Assembly: GCA_013339765.2 (NCBI GenBank)
Contig: CM023448.1
Coordinates: forward strand, 323,434,941 to 323,498,940
Length of the DNA: 64,000 nt
Source: Haemaphysalis longicornis
Lineage: Eukaryota > Arthropoda > Arachnida > Ixodida > Ixodidae
Direction: 5' to 3'
Under the pieces are notes generated by a model that was given only the letters and a program-made list of their open reading frames with translations, ran no database searches and was not told where the DNA came from. The translations under genes and the position numbers were made by a program. Below are positions 41,990 to 53,399 of the stretch, piece by piece; within the stretch, counting starts at the first letter, position 1; every line of letters begins with the position of its first letter.

Positions 41990-44900
41990 ATTCTAATTCC
42001 AGTGTAGTGCGATGAGAAAGCAGGCATTGGTCCTACTTGCATCTCTACTTGCATCGCAAGCACGCGCTCTGGATGGTAGGGCGTTTTTGAAGCAATAAAC
42101 GCTTGTTGTCGAGTGAACTGGTTGAAAGTGAAGTATTGAGTTCCTCACTCGAACTTCGCGTGCACTCGAAACACTCACATAAAATACGCCAAAAGTGCAC
42201 GTATAGGTTCAGGCATAGAGGGGGTTGGTGCACGGCTCCGTCGATGGCGGATAGCCAAGGAATCGCGAGAAATGAACCGTGACGTTGATCAGCAACAGCC
42301 AATCGTACAGCCACCGCTGTAATGACGTAATTAAAGCGGTGCATAATGAGGGAAACCGAAGAGATCAGGGTTGGTTTTCCCTCACCTTTCACGGAGATTT
42401 GCGAGCTTACCGCTTCATGCGCGCGTGTAATATTCGGCTCACGTATTCCTGGCAGTGTAATATAAACGTAGCGCAGATTTATAAGCACTGCTTAAAGCGG
42501 GCTACAGGGTCCCTTCAATCTGTATGTTTCCAGCGCGCGTGTTGTGAGGAGCAGAATAGGAGCGCGATCCCCGGTTCTCGCGCCGGGCAAGATAATGAGC
42601 TGTCCGGTAGAAGCGTCGAAGTAGGAGGGCGCCGAGAAAGGGCAACGGGGCGCTGCGCCGGAGGAGCACAAGCCGACGTGAGAGGCGAAGTCTTTCTTGG
42701 GCATCGGAACCATGGCAATCTTTACCCGCTACTATATACACAGGGAAAGGGTAGTTCCTTTTTGTTTAATTTCTTGCTTGCGTGTATGCGCACATTTCCA
42801 CCACTTGACGCAGATATCAAGAAATGGTGTTTTTCGTATGTAAATGGTTTCATCATTTCAGCGGTCATCGCTCTTTCGGCAAAAAGCGAAAGGTACGAGA
42901 CCCTATATATTCCTTATTAATGCCGTACAAGGCCGGGGCATCCCACTAATTTCGTTTTCTAGCAGCCTCCCGTCCCCCTTCATTTTTTGTGTGGCAGACG
43001 CCGAAATTGGCAGCCCCGAGACCCAATTCGGGCAGCGCCCAATATGCACGACAGACACCCGCCGAAAAAAGGCAAGACGGCGCAGCACCTGGCAGCGGCC
43101 GCTTTCTAGGGGTCCTGGAGCGAGACGTTAATAAAATCATCACTGCACACCACCGACAGCGAGAACAGGCGGCTGGAATTATTAACGAAGAGCTTAGAGG
43201 AACCCTTCTCACGGCAGAAGCCCGGGCGATGAGCGTCCGTAAACGGGGTATCAGCCGGCGCCTCACGTGTCAGCGGGTCGCCGATCATTTATTTTCTTGC
43301 GACTTTTCCCCGCCGCCGTATGCTTTTCCCGGCAAGCACGGCGAACGAGCGCAGCGAACGCTGCCTCTGTCTTGATGCGACAGGTCGAGGCTGCGTGGTG
43401 CCGAAAAAAGGCAGCCGCGTCGGAATTGGCGCTTCATAGACATAGGGGGGCTCAAATAAATAAGACCTTGACATTAAAAGTCCAGCCCCTATCTGCACTT
43501 ACCAAAAGCAATTTTTCGTGATTGATCGCACGAGAGGGGCGGCGAGGGGTCAAATGGTTCCCCCGCCCCCTCGCGCCCCCTCTCCTTATTTTTGTCGACG
43601 CCATCGATCAGGCGTCCCGCCGGCCTGAATACCGCGCCGGCCCCGTGCCCGAGCCGTCGCGCGTAATTGCATCCGCCCCTGCCCGCCCCCGGAGGCACGC
43701 GCTGCAGGGAGGCCGCCGTGTCTTCTTCCCTGACGCGCGGAGGATACATGTCTATTCATATATCGCGCTCGATCTACATGCAAATGGCCCGACCCCCGTC
43801 GAGGAGCCGCGCGAACACGTAGCGTCCGGCGAGATGCGCGTTTATACGGCCGCAGCGAAAGTGACTGCTGACCCATCTCCGCCTCCTCGGCGCGCCCCAT
43901 TTTGACGCGATTCGGCGCCGACGTTGCGCGCCTCGCTGAATGACAGGCCTCGGACGGATGAAAGGCAGCAGCCGCCGCCCAGCGTGCCTCGTCCCCTCGC
44001 GCCTTATTCCGCGGCCAACGAACGAGGGTGCACGCATTTTCCCAGCCGCCTTCACCCGCGGCGAATTTCGGCTTTTCAATTTAACCTCTAGAGCGTCCTT
44101 TTTGTCCGTGCCATGTAGCGCACCGCGTGCCTCCTTTCGCAGGACCCGGGTTGCGGAAGGGCCGGCGAAATTGGCTCGAGGAACGCTCGGCCCGAAAGCC
44201 TCCGCGCAAGCGACAGTGCGGTACGAGTCCCTCGCACTGGGGGCATTCAGCAGTACAGGCAGTCACGAAAACAAGAATTCGCGGCCTCGGCACGCTGGGA
44301 AGGGCACGCAGCGAAAGTCAGCAGACCACGGCAGATCAACGCATGTGGCGTGACAAACAGCGCCCACACAAGCCACGCTTTGGTGTTGGGAGAGCGGCGA
44401 GGACAGTCGGTTGGCACCACGAAAATGGCACCTTCAGGCGCCACTAACTCATGTAGCTGGTGCCGCTAAAGCAAAACATTTCGTAGGTTCTGCTAGAGAT
44501 AGCGTACGGCCGGTGCTGTGATTGCTGCCGGCCCGGTGAAACACGCATTCACTTGACAACGGGGTAACTGGTATACGCCCCCATGCATGAACCAGTTGTG
44601 TGCTCGGCCGCGTCGGCCGCACTTTCCTATGCAACGAGAATTCAATTAGAAGCACCGGCTGGTGTGCATGAGAATTGCTTCTTCCCCGACTTTCCCCTGA
44701 GACCGCCCAGGCTGAATGGCCCATTGGGCGGCGGGGCAACGATGTCCTATACTCGCGTGTATATTGTATACCAAAGACGCCTCATTATCTGGGGCGGAGA
44801 CTATCGCTGCAACGCGAAAATGGGCTAACCGGAAATGATGCTCTTCACAGGCACAGCGCATGACCTGTTGTCTACATACGTGTGTGCGCGCGTGCTGTAC

Positions 44901-46790
44901 GTGCAAGCTTTGTAGTTGCTTGTTAGTGCTCCAGGGATGCAGGTAGGACTCCAACAGCATGCTCAGCACCGAAGGCGCCATGGTCCCTAGTTGCCGGTAT
45001 TCGCCTGCTGCGTATCTTACACGCTCGGCTTGGGACGTCAAGCACTGCAAGTTTACTTTGCTTGCCCGTTTATTCATTTAACTTCCCGAATCAGTTAGGG
45101 TCATGATTGAGACGAACCGGAGCTAAAATGGAACGAAGTGAAGTCACCCGAACATGAACCGGAAGCGAACCGATTTTCTTTTTCGGTTGGACAACCTGCT
45201 TAAAATGACCCCGAACTTCCCATGCAGCCGACACATCGCGCTATTTTAAAATGATAAAAGTTAAAAGGGTGATCTAAAATGATAAAAGGGTGATCTAAAT
45301 AAAACTTTCAGAATAGTGGGTCTTTCGTGAAATGCACTTGTTGTAATTGCTGCTTTTATGCAAACCTAAAACCTTTCAGCAGTTTTAAACACTAACTAAA
45401 ACATTTTTAAATTAATCCAAGTAATGCTACTGTTTAACATTAATTTACACATCCCACCGGGGCTTTATGGTTACCCTGAATCCTCTTCAGCGTGCAGAGA
45501 GAATTTCATCGCTCACTAACATTGCATTGCGATCTCTGTGAAAATATCGGTGCGTGTTGAGTTGCGTCCAGTCCTATTGGATTACGATTTAAATATACTT
45601 CGTGAATCGGGAGTAGGCTGCCCCCATCCCGCCGTTCCGGTTCGACTTCGGAAACTAGTGTGTCACCCTTCCACACTGGCACTGGGTAAGCGGTTTGTTA
45701 AACTGCGCGCGCGCAATGGAAAACGGAAAGCAAATAAACAGATACAATTGTAGGAAAAAGTGTGAATTATGCATGAACAACTTCGCGCCAATGACGCCAT
45801 GATTGTTATACACCGACGGTATTGTGCACTGAAAAGTGCTACGCTTTACATTGCGTCTTTATGTTCTAGATCCCCTTTTATTGCTTTTAATTGGCATTTT
45901 TTAGTGCTGCTTCTTCTTGCAGTTTACCGGCGTCCCCCACCAAAGGGTTAATCTACACTCGGTACTGCGAGCCGGGGCAAAACGATTTCCTGTGTCGTGT
46001 TTTTCGTACATAAAATCGGAAACGTTGTGTTTCGTTTTGTCCCTTCTGCACTCACTTTTTGCTATTTCGAGTGTGGTGCATGCATGTATGTAGATTTCAT
46101 TGGCGCGAAGGCATCTTCAGTGAAAACGCACCCCCTTATTGCTTTTCTTTACATTTGAACATGAGAATTTCACTTCGAACCCTGTATAGAATCAGGCGGC
46201 AATTTCGTACCATGTGCCTGCGATCGGAGTATACTTCCGCTCCTCTCGGGGAGGTGTCACCGGCAGTCCTCCCTTGCTTCTCCCTCTCCCTCTGCCCCTT
46301 CCTCCCCACCAGTCGTACGACCTCCTTTGCCTCGCATACGTACCGCAACATTGTCAACGAAGCAAAAACACGCGATGACCTACCGTCTTGACGCAAACCA
46401 GCTTTTGCCGCCGCCAAACAAGCACGGCACCTCCTTTTTTTTCCTTCTTCCATTAGAAAATGACAGCAGACGTTTCTTCCGGTCGAGGCACCAGGCAGGT
46501 TGCCTTGGAAACTAGGGTCCATCATATAACTGCCCCCCCCCCCCCCTCCCCATATTTGGGACAATGGACCATTCAACAACCTAGTCTTCCCCTTTCTTTT
46601 GCAGGACGGGGTGAGGAAGACAGATGCACCACACGTGAGGAGGAAATTATTTGCTAAGGTCGCATATACCTACCACAGTCTTGAAATAACGCAGTATAAT
46701 AGTACGATTTGCGTGCTTGCAACTGCCGCGTCAACACCGCAGGCATGTTACTGCATAACGCGCGCGTCTTAATTCGTATTTGTGCTGAAA
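41990..46790. other. No gene recognised; CpG-rich block 42940-44420
   Basis: The central block is strongly GC- and CpG-rich with long uninformative open frames on both strands. It includes ATGCAAAT-type octamer bases near 43778 and CTGAATGACAG near 43937. It could be a promoter or enhancer island, but nothing proves this. 45250-45300 has a tandem pair of about 20 bp with GATAAAAGGGTGATCTAA. A C-run lies at 46532-46546. Confidence 0.4.
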
Positions 46791-46800
46791 CGCCCAGGTA

Positions 46801-46921
46801 CAGGCATGTTTTTCTCCACTTTCTTCCTTTCTTTAAAAAAATCTGTATCAGTTTTAAGAATAATAAAGGACCTACCACATTATCCCCTTTGCTTTCCTTG
46901 GCTTTCTTGACTGCCTACCCT
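46801..46921 (+). mobile_element. SINE body fragment, copy 1
   Basis: TTTTTCTCCACTTTCTTCCT, then AAAAAAATCTGTATCAGTTT and GGCTTTCTTGACTGCCTACC. It shares order and spacing with the bodies at 47270 and 47431. The tRNA-like head is not recognisable here. Confidence 0.6.
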
Positions 46922-47202
46922 TATTTCTATAATAATTCAACGAGCTCCTCATTTCCCATTCTGATTCGCCACATGCATGGCGAGGGTCTCGGTTCTGGCA
47001 GTCTTGGTGCCATAGGTAGCTTAAGAGGGTTCTACGCTGGTCGACCGCTCTCAACATGTCGTAGACGCTCGAGTCACGGCCCCGGGGTTAAAAAGAAGAT
47101 CCCCTTCACCTCGAGTAGTCCGAGTGGCGCTGGCTGCCTCCCCCAAGCGCAGGAAACAATTACTTTGACATAAACAACCGAGAAAGTGGAGGGTATATCA
47201 TA

Positions 47203-47360
47203 GCTCCGCCGTAGTGGTCATCGCACCAGACGCGTATTCTGAAGGTCATGGGTTAGGATCCCACCCGGTGAGCAGTTTTTTCTCCACTTTCTTCATTTCG
47301 TTAAAAAAATCTATACCAGTTTCAAGGATAATAAATGACCTTAATACATGACAAGGATAA

Positions 47361-47400
<40 letters not shown>

Positions 47401-47430
47401 AAATAAATAAATAAATAAATAAATAATAAA
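47203..47430 (+). mobile_element. tRNA-derived SINE, copy 2, with (AAAT)n tail
   Basis: The head at 47203-47274 has an A-box-like GTAGTGGTCATCGCACC and a B-box GGGTTAGGATCCC (the usual TTCGAA core is altered). The body TTTTTTCTCCACTTTC...CAGTTTCAAGGATAATAAATGACC follows, then an (AAAT)n tail at about 47358-47430. The tick SINE Ruka is a possible relative; I cannot confirm identity. Confidence 0.65.
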
Positions 47431-47590
47431 GCCAGGGAAAGCAAAGGGGAGAATGTGGTAGGTCATTTTTATCCTTGAAACTGATATAGTTTATTGAAAG
47501 ATAGAAAGTGAAGAAAAACATGCCCGCCGGGTGGGATTCGAACCCACGACCCCCGGAATACGCGTCTGCTGCGATGATCATAGTGGTCAT
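47431..47590 (-). mobile_element. tRNA-derived SINE, copy 3, tail-to-tail
   Basis: On the minus strand: head with ATCGCAGCAGACGCG and a perfect B-box GGGTTCGAATCCC, body TTTTTCTTCACTTTC...CAGTTTCAAGGATAAAAATG and CTCCCCTTTGCTTTCCCTGG. Its tail abuts the tail of copy 2. A fourth body fragment is at 47641-47700 on the plus strand. Confidence 0.65.
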
Positions 47591-47607
47591 CGCACCACTA
47601 TGATCAT
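47574..47607. repeat. 13-bp-arm hairpin beside the SINE head
   Basis: Arms 47574-47586 and 47595-47607 (ATGATCATAGTGG) around TCATCGCA. Apparently a local inverted duplication of the A-box region. Confidence 0.85.
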
Positions 47608-47704
47608 AAAGAAATAAGGAATAAATAAATCACAAAAAAATAAATATGTCCTCTCACATTTGCCCTTTCGCTTTGCTTGGCTTTCTGGACTGCCTACCAG
47701 CGAT

Positions 47705-49390
47705 GACGACACAGCCATCCCTGCATTCTCGTTGCAAATTACGCCGTTGCTGAGCAATGTTGAAACCCTCTTCTGACGCTATGACCAACTAAACGTACGC
47801 CCCTGCTTTCTGTCAGGTGACGACCGACACGTCAAGGAAAGGTTGTTGGTGCCGCTTAAACCTTACGCCTGGTGTTGCCGCGCTAAGTGGGTAAGCGGCG
47901 CACTGTACACGTTCGTGTAAAGTGAAACAACTTTGCAGCGCATTCGTCACTCCTGGCTGGGAGCGTCGAGCTCGGGCGTGCAGAGTACACGCTTGTTGGC
48001 TATTCACCGCGGGCGTCATAAAACGCTCACCCCGTGGCTCCAGGCTAAGGGCGCCCATTATACTCACTGGCCGCGGCGGTACGCCGTGCCCATAAGCTTT
48101 ACGCGCGAGCCAAGTGCATTTCCACACCGCGTTCCTTAGTCGGCCCACGCGCAATATATTCCCAGACTGGTCTGGCCGCAATACGCTTCGCGGCTGGTCC
48201 CCGTATATATCGCGAAAGACAGAACGCCTGCCTCGCTGCGCCTGCACCGCGCGATATATGGATGGACTGCTGTTCTCTTCATTTTGGACTCGCCAGCCGT
48301 AGCCTCAGCCCAGCTTCTCTCTCTCTCAGTTTTGCAAGGCGCCCTCCCACGTCTGCTTAGCCAAAGCGTGGGCGGTCGCTATGGTGCTTATTGGGTGTGG
48401 CTTCTGCCATTTTTTGCATCGTCAGTTTTCTCTCTCCCTCCCTTTGCCCCTTCCCCAGCTTCTAAAATACCTTGAGGCAGTTGAGCAATTTTTGAGTCGA
48501 CTTGTGAGGTAATCCTCAGCAGCACGGGCTTATTAAGGTTTTGTAGTGGAGCTGGTTAAGGCCGCAACCCCAGCGAAAGGGGAAAAATAAGATGTGTAGG
48601 CCGACATCTTCTGTTCCCAAGTTCAGGCCGAAGCGAGTTCCAAGTAAATAAGACTTTTCGCGCCACTGCAACTCCCTTGCATCCAGGATAATCTCGATAA
48701 AATTGGCTTGCAGTGTGCCGTGGTGTCAGGGACGGTCATCAACCCGCACATCAAATCTTTATTAGTTCCTTTGGGCGACTTGTTGCTGGTGTACACGCAA
48801 TGGTATAATACAATGAATACGGGTGAAAGCGAAAAGAAGCGAAAGAAAAAAAACGGGAGTACCGCAGTGATTTCTCTCAAGAACAAAACTATTTGCTCTG
48901 AAAGTTAATTCGTAAAACTTTCCGGTACGGCTGTTGTATACGAAACGCCAATGAAAAAGTTTATTTGTTCTTCTTGGTGAAGGAGGTTTTGGTACAGGAC
49001 GTTTCAGTGCACGAGCTTTTTGAAATTCTGGTCTTTTTAGGCGCCTCTGTGCTTCGTTTCACCAGTGCGATTCCTGCTTGGTCATTGATTTTTATTGTTT
49101 TTTCATTGATTTCACATCGACTTTGCGGAGGTATAAAAACTGGTTAGTTTAGGCTAGGTTAGGTGTTAATGCGCAGCGCTCGACGGCACGAGGGTAGCCC
49201 GCCTGTCGTAGCCTGCTGCCGAAACTTCCAGCGTGTGAGCAACTTTCGCGTTTTGAAGGGATGGTATTCTGCACAGCCCATCTACACACGTGGTATCTGG
49301 CGTAGCATGAGCATCGACCAAGTGTCGCCTCACAGCTACAGCAGGGTGTCGGTAACTTATCGCATAATGGACAAAGATTAGCCAATAAAA
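47705..49390. other. No gene seen
   Basis: CpG-rich at 47840-48260, with no similarity recognised in any frame. Confidence 0.4.
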
Positions 49391-49396
49391 TGAATA

Positions 49397-49800
49397 CCCC
49401 GTCGAAAATGACGACAAGAAAAATTTCTGTAGTTTGTGGTATTTTCGCGCGTCGTACTTTCGTCTTGTCGTATTCTTGTCGTGTCGTAATTCCGATGTTC
49501 TGTCTTATGTCGTATTGCTGTCCTAAGTTTGATGTTCCGTCGGGCCATATTCCTGTCTTGTCGTTATCCTGATGTTCCATCAGTGGTTGTTTGAATGTTA
49601 TTGCCCATTGTGAAGAGTAGCGTAAATGGCACTTCTGTTGTGACTACAGGAATGTTTGTCGCTGAGAAAATTGACTTTGTCGTTACGACAGAAATGTGTG
49701 TCGTAACAACAGATGGTTTTGTCGTAACAACAGGACTTCTGTTGTCACAATAAAGTTTTTTGTCGTACGACAGGAATTCTTGTTAGGTTTTTTGACTGGG
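49397..49800. mobile_element. CCCAGTC-ended MITE, copy 1
   Basis: 404-bp element with imperfect inverted ends: CCCCGTCGAAAATGACGACA at the left and, reading in from the right, CCCAGTCAAAAAACCTAACA. AATA flanks both sides (49393-49396 and 49801-49804), a possible 4-bp target duplication. The interior is rich in TGTCGTAACAACAG-type direct and inverted sub-repeats. No coding capacity. A second copy is at 62433-62737. Confidence 0.75.
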
Positions 49801-49804
49801 AATA

Positions 49805-50960
49805 ACCACGGGCTGGTGGCAAATGAAGCAATAACACCGGGTAGGTGGTACACGCTCAGCATAATGGAGCCGTGTAAATAAGCAAACGGAAAGCGAAAGG
49901 AAAAACAGGACAGCGTTGTCGTGTACTTCCTTCTGTTCTTTTTTTTTTTTTCCTTCGTTTATCCACACTATTTCCTTAGGCTGGGCACGTTAGGCGCCGC
50001 GGCACTTGCTGTACTCGCGCCGTGAACCGCCTGCGTCTCGCGCGCACTGATAAGTTGGAAGCGTTCTGCACGGCGCTACCCCTGTAAAGCGTGCTTAGAC
50101 CGTGGCTGCAAGAGTAAACACCAAGTTTGTTATTATGGTAAACGTAAAGGAAAAAAATACCCTTAAGGCAGCCGGTGTACAGATCTTAGGGTTTATTGAC
50201 AAACAGCACACAGCGCCTGTCACATGTATTCTTGAATGGTGCAAGACTAATTTATTGAAAACGCGCACTGAATCTGCCGTGACTGCGCAATTCGTTGTGC
50301 TTGTCACATTGTTGTACACATCGTTGTCATAAGTAGCTAATTATATTTAGTGAATTACCTGAGTAAGCTGTGCTCTAAGTTTTATTCGTTACTCAATACG
50401 ACAGCGAACAATGTGCAGTTGGTGCCATTCCTTTTTTGTTAAAGCCTGAATTATAGTTGCGTGAAGCACCCTGCATAATGCGAGATAAAGGATGTACACC
50501 ATAACGGGGGGAACCGAACAGCGCAAGGTAACATCAATCAACTGAAGGACCAGTGAACAAGTGAAATATGCTTGCTGAAGCGAAGCATGCTGAACGACAC
50601 AAGGACCTAAAAGAAATAGGTGTACCGGAAAGTCTGTGTACCGAAGACGCCGTGTACGGTACAGACTACATGTGTACCCGGCGAAGTGACTGTATACGGG
50701 AAATGCCATATACAGAGACGTCCTGCGCACAAATGATCAGCGAACAGCGGCACTAATTTCAATGGTGATTATTCCCACCAATTTCATTCATTTTTCTTGA
50801 AATGCAAGAATTACTGGCAATTATTTTCTCTTTCTTATGCACTAAGCTCAGGCTTTCTTTTTGCCACCTGCCGGGGTAATATTGCATCTTTTGTTGAACC
50901 CGTAGCTAAAATAGTCGTGCCTATAATGCAGCGGTTTCAGTTCAAGACGGGTGATAATAT
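49805..50960. other. No gene seen
   Basis: No recognised element; T-run at about 49938-49950. Confidence 0.4.
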
Positions 50961-50964
50961 CAAC

Positions 50965-51310
50965 GGCGAAGCCCCTTAGGAGCTGGGGCTGTCGGCGTTT
51001 CCTGTCCTCGTCGCCGTTTCATGTAGTCACGATACTAAAGCACCGGTACACTCGTTTTCCGTCGCCGCTCGCGCTAGAACGTTTAATCTTCGTGGGAAAA
51101 AACGCCTACTAAAAGAACACACCGCGACACTCGTTTTCTAACGCCTCGCCCTAAAACGTTTCGTGCTTCAAAGACACGAGACTTTTACAGCAAAGCTGTA
51201 TACCTCCACCGCCAAACGGTTTCATCTCCGTAGGCAAAAACGCCAAGGCGCCAAGGGCTGCTTATACACTGCATGCCTCGCTCCTCCTCAGGTTTCACGG
51301 TATGGCCCTG
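50965..51310 (+). repeat. GGGGCGAAGC dispersed repeat family, copy 2
   Basis: Begins GGCGAAGCCCCTTAGGAGCT and follows the order of copy 1 at 9313-9690 to GGTTTCACGG. An extra CAGCAAAGCTGTATACCTCC segment lies at 51188-51207. The left arm of the long inverted repeat starts inside it, at 51189. Confidence 0.75.
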
Positions 51311-51946
51311 TTTTTTTTACCTTGTCTACGCTTACGTGGAAGGAATAAATACTACGTGAAACAAATTGTGCGCTCATTAATAACTTGCTTCATATCTGTC
51401 GCTAATCGATGTCTATCTAAAGCATAAAACGTGTTCAAAGCTGGGTCGCATACTGCTTTTCGGTGCGCGGTGGCGTACAACAACGAACCCGTTTGTTTCG
51501 GGATGCGGCAAAATTTCTCGGATACTGCATACCGCTGTTTCTTAATCCCTTAATATTGTTAAGCTTAACCCACGCATGCACTTACGTTCTCTGTTCTCGA
51601 GCACCATCCGAAAATTCGCTCGCACTTTTTCGGCTCTAGGGAAAGAAGCGAGTGACCCGACAAAAACCAGTGCGTGAGCATGCCATGTGAACAGGAATGA
51701 AGCTTCGCAGCAAGTTTCGATGCGAAATCTAGGTTTTATCGTTCACGCCGCGCTTGACCCTGTTGCGTGCTCCCTTAAAACGAGCGGGCAGCATTTGGTG
51801 TAGGCCATGGAGCAAGAATTACATCCTTCTTTCTCCGTGGTGTAGGCACATTGCGTATGCATGGGTCTAACGGCCTCAGCATGGCCGAAGGAGGTGCCTC
51901 TAGCCAGTTCGAATCTTGTGCAGAAGGTCGGTCATTAAAGCTCTCT
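51189..51946 (+). repeat. Long inverted repeat, left arm (source copy)
   Basis: 758 bp, matching the reverse complement of 52503-53260. The coordinate sums at both ends agree (104449), so indels are balanced. Identity by eye is about 93-95%. The arm runs from mid-way in the dispersed repeat into unrelated single-copy-looking DNA, so it is ordinary genomic sequence rather than an element with its own ends. Confidence 0.9.
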
Positions 51947-52428
51947 ATTTTCCTCCTTAAAAGTAGCGGGGGTTCATGGCGCTACACTGCATGGGTCTTT
52001 GCGTGCAGCAAATACTACTCTCGCGTGAAAACCTTTCCATGCTGAAGTAGTTTAGTGGATAGAAACTCCGAAGTGGGAATCGTAGGATAAATTCTTAGGC
52101 TGCTCCGCGAAACACCAAACCCATTTAATGTCCCTTCAGTACTACACACAAAAGCGTAGCTGGGAAGACATTTCTGGGGTGAAAATATGAGCAGTCTGAT
52201 ATCGAAGTAAGAAGGACTTGGGGAATCTGAAATACCTCGGAAGATCCCTATGAGGCCCTTTGCACCGAGCGGAGAGCACAATTGAGATCAGCTTCCCTAC
52301 TATACACAAAGTGTATGTTGCGAAGGCGCTTTTTATGGGCTATATAACAAGCGTTATGCGAAAGTATGCAGAACCTAGCGTATTTTATTAAATCCTTCGC
52401 AATTACATTCCATGTACCCCTAGATAGT

Positions 52429-53368
52429 TAGTTTGATAACAGCGCTAAGACAGGACACAGAGAAGGCGACACGAGACTGGGCGCTGAGACTGAGACGAGA
52501 CTGAGAGCTTTAATGACCGACCTTCTGCACAAGATTCGAACTGGCTAGAGGCACCTCCTTCGGCCATGCTGAGGCCGTTAGACCCATGCATACGCAATGT
52601 ACCTACACCACGGAGAAAGAAGGATGTAATTCTTGCTCCATGGCCTACACCAAATGCTGCCGCTCGTTTTAAGGGAGCACGCAACAGGGTCAAGCGCGGC
52701 CCTGTGAACGATAAAACCTAGATTTCGTATCGAAACTTGCTGCGAAGCTTCATTCCTGTTCATATGGCATGCCCATGCACTGGTTTTTGTCGGGTCACTC
52801 GCTTCTTTCCCTAGAGCCGAAAAATTGCGAGTGAATTTTCAGATGGTGCTCGAGAACAGAGAACGTAAGCGCATGCGTGGTTTAAGCTTAACCATATTAA
52901 GGGATTAAGAAACAGCGGTATGCAGTATCCGAGAAATTTTTCCACATCCTGAAACAAACGGGTTCGCGGTTGCACGCCCCCGCGCACCGAAAAGCAGTAT
53001 GCGACCCAGCTTTGAACACGTTTTATGCTTTAGATAGACATCGATTAGCGACAGATATGAAGCAAGTTATTAATGAGCGTACAATTTGTTTCACGTAGTA
53101 TTTATTCCTTCCACGTAAGCGTAGACAAGGTAAAAAAACAGGGCCATACCGTGAAACCTGAGGAGGAGCGAGGCATGCAGTGTATAAGCTGCCCTTGGCG
53201 CCTTGGCGTTTTTGCCCACGGAGATGAAACCGTTTGGCGGTGGAGGTATACAGCTTTGCTATACAGCTATACAGCGCCCAGTCTCGTGTCGCCTTCTCTG
53301 TGTCCTGTCTTAGCGCTGTTATCAAACTAAGTATGTACCAACAAGCCCGAATTAACACAGTTTTTCAG
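52429..53368 (-). mobile_element. TIR element carrying captured local DNA
   Basis: Perfect 59-bp inverted repeats at 52428-52486 and 53272-53330 (TTAGTTTGATAACAGCGCTA at the outer left end). Between them is the inverted 758-bp copy of 51189-51946. The 11-bp CCCTAGATAGT occurs at 52418-52428 and again at 53369-53379, consistent with a target-site duplication. Beyond the right repeat a 38-bp segment (GTATGTACCAACAAGCCCGA...) precedes the duplication. Both cargo junctions show short slippage repeats (GAGACTGAGACGAGACTGAGA at left, ATACAGCTATACAGC at right). Confidence 0.8.
52503..53260 (-). repeat. Long inverted repeat, right arm (captured copy)
   Basis: Reverse-oriented copy of 51189-51946, bounded by the 59-bp repeats. 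Spacer between arms is 51947-52502 (556 bp) and has no coding similarity. Confidence 0.9.
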
Positions 53369-53399
53369 CCCTAGATAGTGTACTCATAAACTACCCCGA

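Noticed and set aside
42279..44353. Many open frames of 100-213 codons
   Set aside because: CpG-rich composition; frames on both strands are equally long and none has a recognisable motif.
47203..47275. Functional tRNA gene
   Set aside because: A- and B-boxes are present, but the acceptor stem does not pair and a SINE body and tail follow.
49149..49580. 143-codon minus-strand frame ending in a repeated peptide also found at 62275-62499 (TTVIFLVVIFD)
   Set aside because: The shared peptide is the MITE left end read backwards, not a gene family.
51851..52045. Same peptide (MRMHGSNGLSMAEGGASSQF) encoded on + at 51851 and - at 52445, as a conserved small protein
   Set aside because: Explained by the long inverted repeat; the frame differs at its end and has no homology or splice support.
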